DNA from: a virus
Virus record (IMG/VR): IMGVR_UViG_3300025280_000106
Location: 1-31,803 of that record
DNA length: 31,803 bases
Strand: one strand, 5' to 3'
The notes under the pieces are model-generated. The model made no database searches, was not told where the DNA came from, and saw only the letters and a list, made by a program, of their open reading frames with translations. The position numbers and the translations under genes were made by a program. Below are positions 23,126-31,761 of the stretch, one piece after another (the first letter of the stretch is position 1; every line of letters begins with the position of its first letter).

Positions 23126-23547
23126 TATTCTTGTTGCCCCCAATAATCTTTATAATGTTTAGAGAACCAAAGAGCCTCTTCATCATTATTCATTTGTATA
23201 TATTCTCCGGTTTGTAGTGCGAAATCATAAGCATCATCCACTGTAAGAAGGGAAAGCATTGGTTGACCATTCACCTCTTCTCCCCTATCAACCACCCTAG
23301 GAATAACCAGATTATCAACCTGCATCATAAAATGAGACATGGGGCTAGGATCACCCTCTATAAATACTTCTTTGCCAAAGTTCAATGAACGATCTAAAAT
23401 GCGCTGAACAAAGTTCTTATCTTTGTTTGCAAGAAGGATATTTTCAATAGATGGTTGCTTGGTCTGACCATTTTCCTGATGTAATTGCAAAGATGCCGAA
23501 GCCAAGAGGCTATCTATTCCTGAATGAACTCCTAAGCCATTAGCCAT
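23125..23547 (-). CDS. Conserved-looking structural-region protein
   Basis: Encodes 140 residues. Notable segments are NKDKNFVQRILDRSLNFG, MSHFMMQVDNLVIPRVV and LQTGEYIQMNNDEEALWFSK followed by HYKDYW. The combination K-N-F-V-x-R-I-L and A-x-x-x-G-E-Y-I...A-x-W-F-S...Y-K-x-x-W recurs in a small phage protein family found with capsid genes. The function is unknown. It overlaps both neighbours by TAATG. Confidence 0.68.
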   Translation of the reverse strand: MANGLGVHSGIDSLLASASLQLHQENGQTKQPSIENILLANKDKNFVQRILDRSLNFGKEVFIEGDPSPMSHFMMQVDNLVIPRVVDRGEEVNGQPMLSLLTVDDAYDFALQTGEYIQMNNDEEALWFSKHYKDYWGQQE

Positions 23548-23660
23548 TATTTCTTCCTCGACATCCTTTTACGTCTCACAGGCTTGGCTTTTTTTCTCTT
23601 TTTTGTCTTTAGTGGCGGTCTTCCAACCTTCCTACCGTATGTTCCGGGGCCTTTTGGCAT
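23547..23660 (-). CDS. 37-residue very basic GRPP protein
   Basis: Found by direct translation. It starts MPKGPGTYGRKVGRPPLKTK and continues Lys/Arg-rich to its end. GGAG lies eight bases upstream and the stop overlaps the next ATG as TAATG. Tiny proteins beginning MPKGxGTYGxKVGRPP are common in the virion gene blocks of phages. The GRPP core resembles an AT-hook, suggesting DNA binding within the capsid, but this is an inference. Confidence 0.78.
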   Translation of the reverse strand: MPKGPGTYGRKVGRPPLKTKKRKKAKPVRRKRMSRKK

Positions 23661-23662
23661 AG

Positions 23663-23851
23663 CTATTTCTCCTTATCTTTAACTACCTGATACCGCTTAC
23701 TGGATATATCTTCAATATTCTCCAAGCGCTCATCTATGACTTTCAATTTCTCTAGAACCTGTTGATACTTATCCATAAAGTTTTGAGGATCATGAGCCAT
23801 CTTCTCAAGTTTCTTTATCCTAGACGCTAGCTCGGCTTTTTTTAAAGCCAT
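23663..23851 (-). CDS. Short coiled-coil protein
   Basis: Encodes 62 residues that are almost entirely helical and charged (ELASRIKKLEKMAHD; DKYQQVLEKLKVIDERLENI). GAGG lies seven bases before the ATG, and the gene overlaps the one before it by 32 bases. The role is unknown, probably virion assembly. Confidence 0.62.
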   Translation of the reverse strand: MALKKAELASRIKKLEKMAHDPQNFMDKYQQVLEKLKVIDERLENIEDISSKRYQVVKDKEK

Positions 23852-24083
23852 CTACAATCCTCTTATGGAACTTATCAGCCTTTGTCTTAGCCATAGCATT
23901 AACAGACTGTTCTATAGTTGTATGTTTGAAATCAATAAGGTCTCGTCTTATGGCTGGTGCCCAAGACGACTCCCTTACTACAGCATTAACTGTATATAGC
24001 CGAGGAGCGGCCCGTTGACCACACTCCTTGCAATAAAACCATCCTTCTGGATTGGGTTTCTCACAATGCATACATGTTTTCAT
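23820..24083 (-). CDS. Small zinc-ribbon protein
   Basis: Encodes 87 residues. MKTCMHCEKPNPEGWFYCKE continues to CGQRA, so two CxxC pairs sit 11 residues apart, a clear zinc ribbon. A helical basic domain follows. No ribosome-binding site is visible because a strong hairpin ends just before the ATG. It sits in the late virion block; zinc ribbons of this type often bind nucleic acid or proteins. Confidence 0.7.
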   Translation of the reverse strand: MKTCMHCEKPNPEGWFYCKECGQRAAPRLYTVNAVVRESSWAPAIRRDLIDFKHTTIEQSVNAMAKTKADKFHKRIVDGFKKSRASV

Positions 24084-24085
24084 AG

Positions 24086-24145
24086 AGGTGGAAGGGGGTT
24101 TGACCCCCCAGCCACCTGATCCTTATATCGGGATTCTAACCCCGA
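24086..24145 (-). other. Two adjacent hairpins in the 79-bp gap after the head genes
   Basis: One stem pairs 24086-24091 with 24112-24117 (AGGTGG/CCACCT) and continues through a small internal loop into 24094-24099 paired with 24103-24108 (GGGGGT/ACCCCC, 3-base loop). A second stem pairs 24128-24132 with 24141-24145. On the minus strand the loops read GGTCAAACC and GGTTAGAATCC, which resemble tRNA T-arms, but no acceptor or D-arm partner exists. It could be an RNA-processing or translation-control element. Confidence 0.5.
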
Positions 24146-24162
24146 ACTTCAGATTTTTTTCG

Positions 24163-25059
24163 TTAAGCTACGCTATGTCCCGCAACACTCGGTGAACGAG
24201 TGATCTTTAGGGCTTTCAAATAGACAGCACTATCGGCATTTTTACCTTGCACTATCATATAGGGCACAAGCACATCACCACTATCAAAAGTGAATGCCGC
24301 AGTTGTGGTAGGAGCCGCTAATGCTCCCGTCTTCATTGGCTGTGCAGAAATATGCTTATATGTAACTGCACCATCTGAATCTAGGTTAATTACGAACCTA
24401 TGATTATGATTCGCCGCTGGATTGTCACCGGTATCCGTATAAGTACGTCCACCATCATTCAAAGCACTAGCGATAGATATCATATCAGCTTGCATGTTAC
24501 CAAAAGCTACATAGTCAGTATACAGGGGGTCGCCACTAGCCGCCGCTAGAATACCACCATGTCCTGTTTCAAACTCTATACCCTTTCTCAGTCCCACTGC
24601 ACAAGCGTCGTAATCAGTCCAGTCTACATTATTCCATGTTACATCAATAGTAGCGGTATGTGTACCAGCAACAATCTTGTTGCTTTTACTACCAAACTGA
24701 CTACCACTGAAGACTATTTCAACTCCAGTGTTATCAGCAGTCTCGGCATCCATTTGCAGGTTTAATCCTGCTACTGTAGCGTTTGTATCTGTTGCAGGTA
24801 CAGTTCCATCAACATTGGGAATAGTTCCCACTGCTGTGAAAGCACCTACGCAAGATGCTACACTTGGATATAAGTCGCCATCTGGCCCCGGCCAGAGAGC
24901 ACCGAACTTATCTCCATCCGCATAAACATCAGTTGCTGAATTGCCAAAAGATGATAACACAGGTGGAGCACAGTTAATGTAGTCCCATTCGAAAATAGTT
25001 TCAGCTCTAGTTTTTCCATCATAGGAAGAACTATTTTGGTTTAATACATCAGCTCTCAT
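24163..25059 (-). CDS. Head structural protein adjacent to the capsid gene
   Basis: Encodes 298 residues with AGGAG six bases before the ATG. It is beta-rich, with Ala/Thr/Asp-rich strands and motifs such as FEWDYINCAPP, TATIDVTWNNVDWTDYDACA and TYKHISAQPMKTG. It follows the major capsid gene by 12 bases, where decoration or head-fibre genes usually sit. No family is recognised, so the head-decoration role is inferred from position and fold character. Confidence 0.68.
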   Translation of the reverse strand: MRADVLNQNSSSYDGKTRAETIFEWDYINCAPPVLSSFGNSATDVYADGDKFGALWPGPDGDLYPSVASCVGAFTAVGTIPNVDGTVPATDTNATVAGLNLQMDAETADNTGVEIVFSGSQFGSKSNKIVAGTHTATIDVTWNNVDWTDYDACAVGLRKGIEFETGHGGILAAASGDPLYTDYVAFGNMQADMISIASALNDGGRTYTDTGDNPAANHNHRFVINLDSDGAVTYKHISAQPMKTGALAAPTTTAAFTFDSGDVLVPYMIVQGKNADSAVYLKALKITRSPSVAGHSVA

Positions 25060-25071
25060 AACAATCTCCTA

Positions 25072-26454
25072 TTAAAGATCGGTAAAAGCATAAAGAGCAT
25101 GAGTTTCAGGAATAGTGACCTCTAAACCGGCTTCGGTCATGATCATATCCTTTCTCAGGTCTTCATCTGCTTGTTGTACGTTCGTAATAACATGAGTGTC
25201 ACGATTAACGCCATTACCAACCAAGGGTCGGTAGGCGCACTGACTCATATCAACCATGAGCAAGAAACCACTTGCAATACCTCTAAACAAAGGTTCTTTC
25301 ACCAGTGACAATGAACCGTGAATGGTATCAATCTGCATCACACTGTGACCGAAAGACCCCTCACGTTGAATAACATCCATATTGTATCTCAATGGATAAT
25401 CTTCGGAAGCACCAGCAGATTTTGTTACAAACCCTGTGGCCCCCATTTTATTCATATAAGTCACAACCGGCAAGCTGGCAAGGGCAAGTTTATCTGACTG
25501 TCCGCCACGAGCGGGGTCAAAAACAACCTGCAAGTCACCAAGTAACTGATCGTAGGTAAAAGATGTGCTAGCAAGCGTCATATGGTAAGGAGCACCTGAA
25601 GTATATGAAGCGGAACTAGCCGCCGTGGCATTCTTTAGAATGTGACCCACAATACCTTCAGTATACTGATAACCATCGACACGAGCACGGTGTGAGAAGA
25701 GCATAGCCCTCTCAATATCCACCTTATGTTCTCTGAGTTTCATTGCCCAGACTCGTTGCCATTCATCAGCATAACCACGATAATTCGTGGCTCTAGCTGT
25801 ATTGGTTAACTCAGCGGCAGTCTTAAAGATTTGGGTGTACCCAAAATCGTCTTCTACTTCACTTGACCAAACATCAGGAGAACCGGAGCCCTCTTGAAAC
25901 GATGTACCGATAACTTGACATTCGTCATTATCTTCCACATCGTTATAGTTTGTTCCGTCATTAGCGGAGTTAGAAAGAGCGACACACTTGGCTTCAATGC
26001 TAGTATTCGTACTACCATGCGAAACAGTCTCAACTCTAAAAATGATATGAGACTGTGCGGTTTGATCTGCTTCAAGTGCAAAGACCATGCCCTTGACCAA
26101 CCATTTGATCGGTGAGCTTGAACCGTCATCTACGTTAAGATCATGTTTTGATCCCACTGTCACATCACTGGCAGTAGTAGTCTGAATGTTAAAGTTCCGA
26201 CTCGTCCAATCAATCCTTGACCTGTCTTCCAAAAATCGGAATACAGAATCATCGGTTGGTACCTTGGACATTTTGCTGAGGTAAACAAAGAATGGAGATT
26301 CCTCTGGGGACAATTCCGCTACCCGGTCGCTAAAATCGTATAGTCGTCTGGTATCTGGGGCAGTTCCTACACTTGTAAGAGTACCTGAACCAGCGGCTGA
26401 CGTTGAAGCTTTACCCGGATCGAAAGACCTTGTTTGGCCTACGTTTATTGCCAT
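25072..26454 (-). CDS. Major capsid protein, SU10-like (HK97 fold)
   Basis: Encodes 460 residues, with CGGAG before the ATG. The N-terminal part has YDFSDRVAELSPEESPFFVY and then KMSKVPTDDSVFRFLED. The middle has EWQRVWAMKLREHKVDIERA. The C-terminal part has MNKMG, MDVIQREGSFGHSVMQIDTI and a domain ending with FRGIASGFLLMVDM and CAYRPL. These match the SU10 major capsid family of the HK97 fold. It lies between scaffold and head-structural genes, in the expected order, so the call is firm at the fold level. Confidence 0.85.
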   Translation of the reverse strand: MAINVGQTRSFDPGKASTSAAGSGTLTSVGTAPDTRRLYDFSDRVAELSPEESPFFVYLSKMSKVPTDDSVFRFLEDRSRIDWTSRNFNIQTTTASDVTVGSKHDLNVDDGSSSPIKWLVKGMVFALEADQTAQSHIIFRVETVSHGSTNTSIEAKCVALSNSANDGTNYNDVEDNDECQVIGTSFQEGSGSPDVWSSEVEDDFGYTQIFKTAAELTNTARATNYRGYADEWQRVWAMKLREHKVDIERAMLFSHRARVDGYQYTEGIVGHILKNATAASSASYTSGAPYHMTLASTSFTYDQLLGDLQVVFDPARGGQSDKLALASLPVVTYMNKMGATGFVTKSAGASEDYPLRYNMDVIQREGSFGHSVMQIDTIHGSLSLVKEPLFRGIASGFLLMVDMSQCAYRPLVGNGVNRDTHVITNVQQADEDLRKDMIMTEAGLEVTIPETHALYAFTDL

Positions 26455-26473
26455 TATTTATCTCCGTATTACA

Positions 26474-27235
26474 TTAAGGCAATCTCCGTGCGTTTGATGC
26501 GTTCATGATCCCGTCCCATACCTGATCCTTTTCGGACTTCGGTCTTGGGGCTTGACCCTGAACAATACCAGCACTTCTTGGAGATTGCTTGTTTGCTCGA
26601 ACAATATCTAAAGACGAAGAAGGCTTCGACCTATCCTCACTTCCATTTGTCTTTAAATACACATCAACAAGCGCCTCGAATGGTAAATCCTCTTTAGGAG
26701 TAGAATAAAACTGTACAAAATCATCAACCATATTGTCGTTGAAATTATAGTTCTCTTTCAAATCCCTTTTAAGGTCATTCATAAACACTTGTTCTTTAAC
26801 AGCACCCATCTGCTGTTGAACCCCACGATTCACCGCTTTCTGCATCTCCTTCTGGACATGCTGATAAGACTCGGAACGGGGGTCGAAAAAGGCCTTCCAA
26901 GGGCTAAACTCGTCTTCAGATATCTTTTTCTGCTGTGCCGTTGCTGGCTGTCCACCGACAATCGCTGTCTGGAGCGTTTGCACCAGATCAGGTCTGCTCT
27001 CCAACAGTTCTATGAGTGGCTCATATTTTCCCATTTCCTTGTTTTTAGCGACCTCACGGTCGTACATGGACTGGAACTTTCTGGCCTCTGTGTCATAGTC
27101 TGAACTTGAAAAGTCAGTTTCTCCTGTCTCATCACCAGCGTACTGATAATCAGAACCTGTGTCGGCAACCTGCCCGGCATTCACGTCTGTGATTCCCGAA
27201 TACTCAGTTGCTTCTTGTGTAGTTGCCTCTGCCAT
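26474..27235 (-). CDS. Scaffolding protein
   Basis: Encodes 253 residues directly before the major capsid gene. It is acidic at the N-terminus (Thr/Asp/Glu-rich) with a helical, charged middle (RKFQSMYDREVAKNKEMGKY; YQHVQKEMQKAVNRGVQQQM) and a Pro/Ser-rich C-terminus. These properties and the position between portal and capsid are typical of a scaffold, although such proteins have little sequence conservation. GGAGG overlaps the stop of a tiny preceding gene. Confidence 0.78.
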   Translation of the reverse strand: MAEATTQEATEYSGITDVNAGQVADTGSDYQYAGDETGETDFSSSDYDTEARKFQSMYDREVAKNKEMGKYEPLIELLESRPDLVQTLQTAIVGGQPATAQQKKISEDEFSPWKAFFDPRSESYQHVQKEMQKAVNRGVQQQMGAVKEQVFMNDLKRDLKENYNFNDNMVDDFVQFYSTPKEDLPFEALVDVYLKTNGSEDRSKPSSSLDIVRANKQSPRSAGIVQGQAPRPKSEKDQVWDGIMNASNARRLP

Positions 27236-27245
27236 AATTCACCTC

Positions 27246-27329
27246 CTAGATGTTTTTGGACTTTGGGCGGAACCCCTTACGGATTTCCCACACCAAAACG
27301 TCACCTTTAGTGACCGGCTCGGCGCCCAT
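27246..27329 (-). CDS. 27-residue ORF between portal and scaffold
   Basis: Found by direct translation: MGAEPVTKGDVLVWEIRKGF and RPKSKNI. GGGAG lies about nine bases upstream of the ATG, and its TAG overlaps the GGAGG site of the scaffold gene. It is in the same frame as the portal gene, nine sense codons after the portal TAA, so stop-codon readthrough would extend the portal by 36 residues. It is most simply an independent small gene that couples translation. The function is unknown. Confidence 0.5.
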   Translation of the reverse strand: MGAEPVTKGDVLVWEIRKGFRPKSKNI

Positions 27330-27356
27330 TTTGAGGGCTCCCTTTCTTGCCTGTTG

Positions 27357-29366
27357 TTAATCTCCGCCAATACTTTTTACCGCATCTTTAATGTCACGCT
27401 CACCGAGCTTGACAGCGGTATCCATTTTGGCAGATTTTACTTTCCTGTCTGCTTCACCTCTGGAAGAAATGTCAGACAGCTTACTCTTAAGTTTTGCTAC
27501 TTCAACACGCATACGGTCATGTACAGACTCACGTCTAGCGGTCTGTAGGTCTCCTTCAAGTTCTTGAACCTGACCTTGTAGACCCTGTATCTGCGCCTCG
27601 TAGCGATCATAATCATTTAATCTTTGCATAATTCCAGCCTTGTCAAATATTTCTGGGTTCTTGGCTAGTACTTCCATCCTGTCAACGAGACCAAGTTGAA
27701 AGGCCTGTAGATATACATCGTAGATAGCCCACTTACTTTCGGGAAGTGTAGAGCCGGGCTGTATGCGTACATCATGCTGACCTATATTCAATCTGTCTTT
27801 ATAGATATCATTGACCGCATTGCCCACATCATCATACAAGTTGACAGAGATACCCGGTTCATCATTGTTTGGTTGAGCAAGGGTAAAAACTTTTTTATAG
27901 GTATAGTGGCCTTTAGCAAGACCATACAGTACCCGTCCCAACCTGTTAATACTAAATTCTATGTCCCTGAGCTTTGATTTTGGTCTTTCTGACCCTAGGG
28001 CAATCATACGTTCTGTGCCCCGTACTGTTTCCGGTGCCTTGTCCGGTACCCCATGCATCATCTCCGGAACTCCAAATGAAAAGTCTATATAGAACTCACA
28101 TTGCTGGATCAACCGGTAGAACTCTCCCGCAAGAGGTTGTGGTGCCGGATAGTGTGGCTCTCCCTGTGTGGTATCCACTTCAATGACAGCATTGGGGTTT
28201 GACCAGTCCCGCTCAAGGTCTTCTATGTTAGGAACTGATCCCATAGGTACAATAAGCTTCAATCCGGCTGACGCCTGTGCATGTGACAGTGCCAGAGACC
28301 AGAGCTTATTCAAAAGCCTTTGCATGGGTCTCGCACGAGAAACATCTGATTTGGGATAGGGTGTCTCAGTCCAGATATTGGGGACTGGAACGATAGGATA
28401 CATGTCTATGTTGAGTACTTTTTCATATAGTACCACCTCTCCAAGGGACGCTGATACAGCTACTCTAGGCTGTTGTATCTCCTCAAATTCCAAAAACCCA
28501 CGCTCAAAAGCACCGGGGTTCTCTTCCAGTAATACTGAAAAAGCCTCTTCATCCATAATACTCTCTTGACCTGTCTGTGAATCCACCACACGATAAAAAG
28601 GTACTGTAATAGGATAAAACCGCTCTAGAATCTGGTATTTTTCCTGTCCCCACCAGTTCTTATCCTTGGTCTCTGCCGGAGTAAACGCACGAATAGAATT
28701 TTGCAAGGTAGATTCTGGATAGTCTTCTTCCAGAACAGTGGAAAGGTCATGAATAAGACCGGGTATCATCTCACCAGTCTCTGGATCAACCTGATCGCCT
28801 AATTGCGGGTAGAGGTTAACGACTTGCTCACCAGTCAGTATAGTAGATAATATGATGCCATCAGCATCAGTAAACCACCTGTCCCGACAATCAGGTGGAA
28901 CATAAACACGAAACGGATTGACGTATGTGAACTTGACGTCACCTCTACCAAAATCTGCGTTGTTATCAACATAAGCATACAAATACCCAAGACCTGTGAC
29001 AGTATAGTCATGGATAGCCTGTTTCATCTGAGCATCACCATCAGAGACATCCCAGACATAACCCAGTATTGTTCGCCATATCTGAGATACTTGAGAATCT
29101 GAGTCTTCACGTGGAATAACTGTAAACACTGGAGGTTTAGCTGTGAGCATACTTTTAAACTTCTCAACAGCCGGTGCAACCCTGTCCATAGGAATATCAG
29201 CTTGATTACGACTTGACAAGTCTGAGGACTCACCAGCGGTAAAATGATTACCAAGAAAGAAATCCACGTCCTTTCTGGCTTCATCTTCCCAGTCTTTGCG
29301 AGCATCACGCCACCGGCGATAAAGCTCCTGATTTTCCTTTGCTCTTGGGTCTAGCTCTATGGGCAT
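27357..29366 (-). CDS. Portal protein
   Basis: Encodes 669 residues, in the normal place between terminase and scaffold. The early part (RAKENQELYRRWRDARKDWE; FFLGNHFTAGESSD; MDRVAPAVEKFKSMLTAKPP) and the central region (VTGLGYLYAYVDNN; KFTYVNPFRVYVPPD) are typical of P22-like portals. Later segments include SFGVPEMMHGVPDKAPETVR and the C-terminal coiled-coil (QIQGLQGQVQELEGDLQTARR). It forms the dodecameric ring through which DNA enters and leaves. The call is strong in context. Confidence 0.85.
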   Translation of the reverse strand: MPIELDPRAKENQELYRRWRDARKDWEDEARKDVDFFLGNHFTAGESSDLSSRNQADIPMDRVAPAVEKFKSMLTAKPPVFTVIPREDSDSQVSQIWRTILGYVWDVSDGDAQMKQAIHDYTVTGLGYLYAYVDNNADFGRGDVKFTYVNPFRVYVPPDCRDRWFTDADGIILSTILTGEQVVNLYPQLGDQVDPETGEMIPGLIHDLSTVLEEDYPESTLQNSIRAFTPAETKDKNWWGQEKYQILERFYPITVPFYRVVDSQTGQESIMDEEAFSVLLEENPGAFERGFLEFEEIQQPRVAVSASLGEVVLYEKVLNIDMYPIVPVPNIWTETPYPKSDVSRARPMQRLLNKLWSLALSHAQASAGLKLIVPMGSVPNIEDLERDWSNPNAVIEVDTTQGEPHYPAPQPLAGEFYRLIQQCEFYIDFSFGVPEMMHGVPDKAPETVRGTERMIALGSERPKSKLRDIEFSINRLGRVLYGLAKGHYTYKKVFTLAQPNNDEPGISVNLYDDVGNAVNDIYKDRLNIGQHDVRIQPGSTLPESKWAIYDVYLQAFQLGLVDRMEVLAKNPEIFDKAGIMQRLNDYDRYEAQIQGLQGQVQELEGDLQTARRESVHDRMRVEVAKLKSKLSDISSRGEADRKVKSAKMDTAVKLGERDIKDAVKSIGGD

Positions 29367-29992
29367 TAATAAGTTTTGTTCATATCCCCGAAGGACTGAT
29401 AACGAAGAGGTAGGTTAGATTGAGAAATATTTGACTGTTTCTTGGCCCCTTGTATTTGCGGGTTTTGAGGAAAGTTTCCCTTGGGGAGCTTATTCTTGTT
29501 CATTTCCAGTATGACATCCAATATGATATTCATCTTTTCTTGCTTGTCACCAGTAAAACTAATATCATATTCCTTTTCCAACATATCCATGGTATCCTCT
29601 GGTTCCGTGTCCCGAACCTCAGATACACATTGCACAATTTCTCTGGGTGTCTTATTCCCTTCCAAACACCCCTCAGTTCGTGCTATCTGTAAAAGTTTTG
29701 ATTTTCCTTCGGGGGTTTCCACATTCACGCCTGATGGCTGTGGAATACTGAGCGGTACCTGTGTCTCTTGTTGGGTAAACCCCATTAAGGGTTCAGCGAA
29801 GGGACTTGTCTTACGAGGGTCTCCAAGCATGGCCTTAGATAATTTTCTAACATCCTGAACAACATCCGTTGGAGCTTCATATTGATCCACATCCAGAAAA
29901 CTCCGGCTCAGACCCATAGGAGACACCATTGTCTCTAATTCGTCACGCTTAGGAATACGCCCTCCTTGAAGGCCGTAGACCTGTTCTGCCAT
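29366..29992 (-). CDS. Hypothetical protein between terminase and portal
   Basis: Encodes 208 residues from the ATG at 29992 (MAEQVYGLQGGRI...). A GTG 11 codons earlier (30025) is also possible; neither has a clear ribosome-binding site. The protein has Pro/Gln-rich stretches (VPLSIPQPSGVN) and a helical segment (ILDVILEMNKNKLPKG). It is the first gene after the promoter at 30094-30123. It may help with packaging, but no family is recognised. Confidence 0.62.
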   Translation of the reverse strand: MAEQVYGLQGGRIPKRDELETMVSPMGLSRSFLDVDQYEAPTDVVQDVRKLSKAMLGDPRKTSPFAEPLMGFTQQETQVPLSIPQPSGVNVETPEGKSKLLQIARTEGCLEGNKTPREIVQCVSEVRDTEPEDTMDMLEKEYDISFTGDKQEKMNIILDVILEMNKNKLPKGNFPQNPQIQGAKKQSNISQSNLPLRYQSFGDMNKTY

Positions 29993-30051
29993 TCTTATTT
30001 TTGAGCTAAAATTCCCAATAGCCACTTCGTATACTTAGAGTCCTATAAACT

Positions 30052-30077
30052 AAAAAAAGTTAAATAAAATATTAAAC
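30052..30077 (-). terminator. Weak AT-rich hairpin with T-run (attenuator candidate)
   Basis: On the minus strand, bases 30077-30059 can fold into an AT-rich stem with one mismatch and a 3-base loop, followed by seven T (30058-30052). It lies about 20 bases downstream of the promoter's -10 box, so it would act as an attenuator rather than an end-of-operon terminator. The stem is weak. Confidence 0.25.
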
Positions 30078-30093
30078 AGTAAGTAGCGGCGTA

Positions 30094-30123
30094 AATATAC
30101 ACCGCTCGTCGCTAAAATGTCAA
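30094..30123 (-). promoter_or_regulatory. Sigma70-type promoter for the late head genes
   Basis: On the minus strand, a perfect TTGACA -35 box (30118-30123) overlaps the terL stop. It is followed after 18 bases by TATATT (30094-30099), a one-mismatch -10 box. It lies in one of the longest gaps of the block, ahead of the gene preceding portal. Host sigma70-type transcription of the head operon is likely. Confidence 0.65.
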
Positions 30124-31751
30124 GAAGTAATTCTTGCGCCGGTAAGCCAGTTATAAGCTTTAGTAAACTTAAAATCCCGCCCTGACTCTTCCGGCGAAAG
30201 GTCAGATACGTCCATAGCCCCGCTTCTTGGGGCTTGTGAGAAATAGTCGGCGTAGTACAGGGCATCCATGATATCATCATGCTTGGGTACAGGATGCTCA
30301 AAGAACTCATCCACTATCTCAGTCATGTCTCTCCGAATGTACAGCTTCCCACTATTGACCACTGGCCCTAGTGCTGTTTCCAGCCTGTCAGCTTTTTTAA
30401 TGCCGGGAGGCGGCTTTGCACCCTTAAATATGCCGGGGATAAGCCTTCTATCCTTTGCGCTTATCCTCGTAACCATATCCCTCACCATCTCCTGTGCCGC
30501 TACCGTCTCGATTGTTACCCTTCTCATAGGGCGATATTTTTGTGCCATAGCTAGAATCCGCTCTGGCATATCAAATGTAGGTATGCGATCCCTGAAATAC
30601 TCTATAACATAACGATTTTTATCAGAGTCCACACCCAGTACCAGTATAACCTGATAATCAGAAGTCTTCGTGGCTGTGTGTGCAAGGTCTACACCCATAT
30701 AGGTATGTATGGGAATAGCCTTATTGCCATCCATTAAATAGCCGAAGTTGCCATGACACTCAAATTTTAAGCTGTGATGCTTGATCTTGTCGGTTTTGAA
30801 AGAGGCGTTGGAGATATCACGAGCATCGTTCATATACTCCTGAGCAAACTTGTTGACAAGTCCAGCCTCTATAAACTCCTGACGCTTCCTCTCCAGCTTC
30901 TTGTAAGAGAACTGATCCTTCCAGATAGGCTTTCCCTCTTCCATGGCTCGCTTGAATGTTACATCCCATGGATACTTACGTCCTGTCTTCAATGCTTCCT
31001 CAGAACCTTCGTATATCATCTGTAGAAACGAGTCATAGTGCACAATAGTACCAGAGAGCCATATCCAACCTTCATTGCCCGGAGACTCCTCAAGTGCTGG
31101 ATATACCGTAGATACCACCCATTTCTTGATCTCGGCTCTACGTTCTGGTGTCTTAGTGTTAAGCTCGGACTCGAAGTCATCAAGGACGACACCAGTATAC
31201 CTTACATCCACCTCAGTACGACCCCTGAGCCTCTGGCTGGTACCTTTGGCTATGATCCTGTCTCCCTTGGCTGTGACGATATCCTTCTCCGTCCACCGCT
31301 TACCGGCTGAATCGCCAGCCATATTGCCAAAATAGTATCTAAGCTTCTTATTTATCTCGATGTGGTTCTTCAGGTATTTCAGATGATCTATAGCCTGACC
31401 CTGTTCCTCACCTACCCATGCAATGAATTGATGGCTGTCCTTCTCCCCGAAGCATATCTTATGCATAATAGCCGCTTTGGCCAGAATACTCTTACCAAAC
31501 CCACGAGGTAGGATATTACACAATCTTCCACCGGGCTTGGTGGAAATTAGTTTTTGGGCTACGTTCCTGTGGAACTCAGGCGTAACACTCTTATTTAGAA
31601 AGTCACGAGGTAGGAATGCACGTCCAAAGAAGATAAGGTCGTTATACGCCTCTTTGTACACCTCATCTTTTTCAGTGAGGTCACTAATGACGTTTATATC
31701 TTTTACCGCTTCTTCTTTTTGTGTCGGTTTGCTTTTTGTCTTTTTTTCCAA
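30120..31751 (-). CDS. terL: Large terminase subunit
   Basis: Encodes 543 residues from a TTG start with AGAGG upstream; no in-frame ATG lies near. Walker A is at residues 82-88 (PRGFGKS), Walker B at 187-194 (GVVLDDFE), and the ATPase coupling motif is probably SGTI at 233-236. The nuclease domain shows Asp355 (MGVDLAHT), Glu415 (VTIETVAA) and Asp492-493 (HDDIMDAL), the usual acidic triad. It pumps DNA into the prohead and cuts it. All key residues are present and the length is normal. The small subunit would lie upstream, outside the window. Confidence 0.93.
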   Translation of the reverse strand: MEKKTKSKPTQKEEAVKDINVISDLTEKDEVYKEAYNDLIFFGRAFLPRDFLNKSVTPEFHRNVAQKLISTKPGGRLCNILPRGFGKSILAKAAIMHKICFGEKDSHQFIAWVGEEQGQAIDHLKYLKNHIEINKKLRYYFGNMAGDSAGKRWTEKDIVTAKGDRIIAKGTSQRLRGRTEVDVRYTGVVLDDFESELNTKTPERRAEIKKWVVSTVYPALEESPGNEGWIWLSGTIVHYDSFLQMIYEGSEEALKTGRKYPWDVTFKRAMEEGKPIWKDQFSYKKLERKRQEFIEAGLVNKFAQEYMNDARDISNASFKTDKIKHHSLKFECHGNFGYLMDGNKAIPIHTYMGVDLAHTATKTSDYQVILVLGVDSDKNRYVIEYFRDRIPTFDMPERILAMAQKYRPMRRVTIETVAAQEMVRDMVTRISAKDRRLIPGIFKGAKPPPGIKKADRLETALGPVVNSGKLYIRRDMTEIVDEFFEHPVPKHDDIMDALYYADYFSQAPRSGAMDVSDLSPEESGRDFKFTKAYNWLTGARITS

Positions 31752-31761
31752 CGATGCCTCT

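Noticed and set aside
24084-24180. Complete tRNA gene on the minus strand
   Set aside because: Only T-arm-like hairpins are present; no matching 5' acceptor strand, D-arm or anticodon arm can be paired.
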